A DNA stretch of 9,677 nucleotides from Lysobacteraceae bacterium (GTDB lineage Bacteria; Pseudomonadota; Gammaproteobacteria; Xanthomonadales; Xanthomonadaceae). How positions within the stretch are numbered: position 1 is the stretch's first letter; each line of letters starts with the position of its first letter. The translations under genes and the position numbers were made by a program. Location: the NCBI GenBank assembly GCA_027483745.1, contig JAIXTZ010000255.1:1-9677 (forward strand). Reading direction: 5' to 3'. Positions 5,964-9,677 of the stretch are shown in pieces. The notes under the pieces were generated by a model that worked only from the letters and a program-made list of their open reading frames with translations, was not told the DNA's origin and did not search any database.

Positions 5964-7247
5964 ATGAGTCTTGCCTCACTTCCACAACGCGTCTTGATCG
6001 TCGAGAACTCGCGCAGCTATGCCGGCATGCTCGCCGAGGCGGTTGAAGGCGGGCTGCAGCTGCCCGTGGCGCTGGCCCGCACGATGGCCGAGGCCGAAGC
6101 CGCTCTCGCCGCCCATCCGGACATCTTCCTCATCCTGAGCGGGTTGGTCCTGCCAGATGCCGCCGAGGACACCATCATCGACCGCTTCTCGTCCACCGGG
6201 CTCCCGGTCGTCGTGGTGTCCAGCAAGTACGACGAGGCCCTGCGTGACCGCGTGCTCGGCCGCAGCGTCATCGACTACGTCATCAAGAGTGCCCCGGGAC
6301 ACCTCGACTACATCGCCTGGCTGGTGCAGCGTCTCGATCGGAATCGCCGCATCGCCGCGCTTGTCGTCGATGATTCGGCCTCGGCGCGGCTGATGGTCGC
6401 CGAGCTGCTCTCGTCCTACGGCTTCCGCGTCCTGCTGGCCGGCGACGGCGAGCAGGCCCTTGCCGCCATCGAGCAGGATCCCGGCATCCGCCTCGTGATC
6501 ACCGACCACGAGATGCCCGGCCTCACCGGCGTCGAACTGTCGGCCAAGCTGCGCGAGCGCTACAACCGCGATCGTTTGGCCATCATCGGGGTCAGCGGCG
6601 CCAACAAAGGCGAGCTGGTCGCACGCTTCCTGAAGAACGGCGCCAACGACTTCCTGCACAAGCCGTTCTCCCGCGAGGAGTTCTTCTGCCGTGTCTCGCA
6701 GAACGTCGACAACCTCGATCTGATCGGCACCCTGCAGGACCTGGCGACGAAGGACTTCCTGACCGGCCTGTCGAACCGCCGGCACTTCTTCGACCTGACC
6801 ACGAAGCGACTCGATGCCCTGCGGACACAGGCCAGGCCGGTCGCCGTCGCCACGCTCGACATCGACCATTTCAAGAAGATCAACGACACCTACGGCCATG
6901 ACGGCGGCGACATCGCCCTCAAGGCCGTGGCCCGCGCCGTCGCCGAGCACGCCCGCACCGAGGACATCGTCGCGCGCTTCGGCGGCGAGGAGTTCGTCGT
7001 CCTGGCTCCGGGCCTCGATGCGGAAAGCGCCTGGACCTACTTCGAAGCCCTGCGGGAACGCATCGCCGCCCTCGACATCGAGCTGCCGGACGGTCGGCGC
7101 ATTATGGCGAGCACCAGCGTCGGCGTCTGCCTGAGCCACGATGGCAAGCCGCACATCCATGCCCTGCTCGGCGAGTCCGACCGCATGCTGTACATCGCGA
7201 AGGCCGGCGGCCGGAACCGGGTGGAGATGGTCGCGATCGACGCCTGA
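5964..7247 (+). CDS. Response regulator diguanylate cyclase, REC-REC-GGDEF (PleD-like layout)
   Basis: A 427-residue cytoplasmic protein that should make cyclic di-GMP from two GTP. Domain 1 (about 8-125) is a receiver-like fold that has lost its chemistry: the acidic pair is E14-N15 in VLIVENS, and the phosphoacceptor position is G60 (LSGLVLP), although K108 remains. Domain 2 (about 131-250) is a complete receiver: D136-D137, phosphoacceptor D181 in VITDHEMPG, S211 and K233 in HKPF. The GGDEF domain (about 262-425) has DFLTGLSNRR, the metal-binding LDIDHFKKIND (D299), the active-site loop GGEEF (340-344) and an intact inhibitory I-site RTED (331-334), five residues before GGEEF. Phosphorylation of D181 by an unlinked histidine kinase probably drives dimerisation. 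The start is uncertain: the ATG at 5964 suits the domain border, and an in-frame ATG at 5931 adds 11 residues. Neither has a good Shine-Dalgarno site. Confidence 0.95.
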   Translation: MSLASLPQRVLIVENSRSYAGMLAEAVEGGLQLPVALARTMAEAEAALAAHPDIFLILSGLVLPDAAEDTIIDRFSSTGLPVVVVSSKYDEALRDRVLGRSVIDYVIKSAPGHLDYIAWLVQRLDRNRRIAALVVDDSASARLMVAELLSSYGFRVLLAGDGEQALAAIEQDPGIRLVITDHEMPGLTGVELSAKLRERYNRDRLAIIGVSGANKGELVARFLKNGANDFLHKPFSREEFFCRVSQNVDNLDLIGTLQDLATKDFLTGLSNRRHFFDLTTKRLDALRTQARPVAVATLDIDHFKKINDTYGHDGGDIALKAVARAVAEHARTEDIVARFGGEEFVVLAPGLDAESAWTYFEALRERIAALDIELPDGRRIMASTSVGVCLSHDGKPHIHALLGESDRMLYIAKAGGRNRVEMVAIDA

Positions 7248-7267
7248 GCACGTCAACCGGATCCCGC

Positions 7268-7303
7268 AATGAAGAAACCCGCCTTCCGGCGGGTTTCTTC
7301 ATT
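7268..7303. terminator. Bidirectional Rho-independent terminator between the cyclase gene and pnp
   Basis: A perfect 16-bp stem (7268-7283 with 7288-7303) closes on the 4-nt loop TTCC. Its GC-rich top (CCCGCC/GGCGGG) is flanked by A-rich and T-rich bases (GAAGAAA and TTTCTTCATT), so each strand ends in a T-rich run. It lies 20 bp after the cyclase stop and 24 bp after the pnp stop, and serves both convergent transcripts. Confidence 0.9.
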
Positions 7304-7327
7304 TCAGCGTTGCGGAAGAACGAGGGC

Positions 7328-9430
<2,103 letters not shown>

Positions 9431-9467
9431 GTTCTGCTCTCTGGTTGTCTTTCGTTTCAGTCCGGCC

Positions 9468-9483
9468 GGGGGCCCCTGCCCCC
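9468..9483 (-). promoter_or_regulatory. GC-rich hairpin in the pnp leader
   Basis: GGGGG (9468-9472) and CCCCC (9479-9483) on the plus strand can pair across a 6-nt loop, about 38 nt upstream of the pnp start. In E. coli the pnp leader holds a hairpin cut by RNase III as part of PNPase autoregulation. This stem sits in the matching place, but it is short and no homology can be claimed from sequence alone. Confidence 0.35.
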
Positions 9484-9510
9484 TGGCTCGGTTGCCGCGT
9501 TGCCACGGCG

Positions 9511-9528
9511 CGGGGTTTTCAAACCCCG
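9511..9528 (-). repeat. Second hairpin in the rpsO-pnp spacer
   Basis: CGGGGTTT (9511-9518) and AAACCCCG (9521-9528) are perfect inverted repeats with a 2-nt centre, in practice a 5-6 bp stem with a small loop. On the minus strand it directly follows the terminator-like stem. It may strengthen termination or form part of a processing site. Confidence 0.45.
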
Positions 9529-9559
9529 AAAAGCAGCGCGGCGCATTTCTGCGCCGCGC
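9529..9559 (-). terminator. Terminator-like hairpin after rpsO (partial read-through into pnp expected)
   Basis: A perfect 10-bp, almost all-GC stem (9559-9550 with 9545-9536) and a 4-nt loop lie 10 nt after the rpsO stop. On the minus strand the stem is followed by TGCTTTTC, so the T-tract is short (four T) and offset by three bases. This fits an attenuator that lets some transcripts continue into pnp, as in the known rpsO-pnp arrangement of E. coli. Confidence 0.7.
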
Positions 9560-9569
9560 GGGGTGTCAC

Positions 9570-9677
9570 TTAACGACGGAGGCCGAGGCGCTCGATGAGC
9601 GTCTTGTAGCGCTCCACGTCCTTGTCCTTCAGGTAGGCCAGCAGGCGACGGCGGGTGTTCACCATCTTGAGCAGGCC
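9570..9677 (-). CDS. rpsO: 30S ribosomal protein S15, C-terminal end only
   Basis: The last 35 codons and the TAA stop (9572-9570) are present; the start lies beyond the right edge. The visible residues read [16 protein letters not shown], then [19 protein letters not shown]. They match the end of S15 closely, including the invariant LIERLGLRR tail. S15 is about 89 residues in most bacteria, so roughly 40% is seen here. It binds the central domain of 16S rRNA early in 30S assembly and bridges to the 50S subunit. The gene directly precedes pnp in the same direction, with a leaky terminator between them. Confidence 0.97.
   Translation of the reverse strand, partial: GLLKMVNTRRRLLAYLKDKDVERYKTLIERLGLRR

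Noticed and set aside
5976..7256. A 426-codon open frame on the minus strand opposite the cyclase gene
   Set aside because: There are no recognisable motifs and the composition is shadow-like. The plus-strand frame has complete receiver and GGDEF signatures.

Overview
The window looks like ordinary chromosome from a GC-rich gammaproteobacterium. The order Lysobacterales (Xanthomonadaceae/Rhodanobacteraceae-type) is the best guess. This rests on the conserved rpsO-pnp pair, RlmJ, a TonB-dependent receptor, a DUF885 metallopeptidase, strong GC bias at third codon positions, and a promoter just before rlmJ that would give a leaderless mRNA. I see no insertion sequence, prophage, CRISPR array, tRNA or rRNA, and no sign of recent gene transfer.

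Layout. (1) Positions 1-659, minus strand: the N-terminal third or so of a TonB-dependent outer-membrane receptor, running off the left edge. (2) Positions 672-829: a divergent intergenic region. It holds a hairpin over one receptor Shine-Dalgarno site and, on the other side, three GTCAT-like repeats spaced 11 bp apart that resemble a degenerate Pho box. (3) Positions 830-2529, plus strand: a two-gene operon (TGATG overlap) of a family-4-type glycosyltransferase and a PAP2 lipid phosphatase. (4) Positions 2513-4950, minus strand: a DUF885 membrane-anchored metallopeptidase followed by a GNAT acetyltransferase (again TGATG). The GNAT gene overlaps the PAP2 gene tail-to-tail by 17 bp. (5) Positions 4951-5020: a compact divergent promoter. 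(6) Positions 5021-5863, plus strand: rlmJ, the 23S rRNA m6A2030 methyltransferase. (7) Positions 5964-7247, plus strand: a REC-REC-GGDEF response regulator/diguanylate cyclase whose first receiver has lost its phosphoacceptor. (8) Positions 7268-7303: a near-ideal bidirectional terminator. (9) Positions 7328-9677, minus strand: pnp (GTG start) downstream of rpsO (3' end only), with a terminator and two further hairpins between them.

How the genes fit together. rlmJ, rpsO and pnp are housekeeping RNA and ribosome functions. The cyclase is a c-di-GMP signalling output. The glycosyltransferase/PAP2 pair suggests lipid-linked glycosylation, possibly membrane lipid remodelling under phosphate limitation. 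That idea is an inference from the gene pair plus a weak Pho-box-like motif. I found no clearly new system. The points most worth a second look are the glycosyltransferase/PAP2 operon with its repeat array, the pseudo-receiver of the cyclase, the overlapping divergent promoters at rlmJ, and the structured rpsO-pnp spacer.
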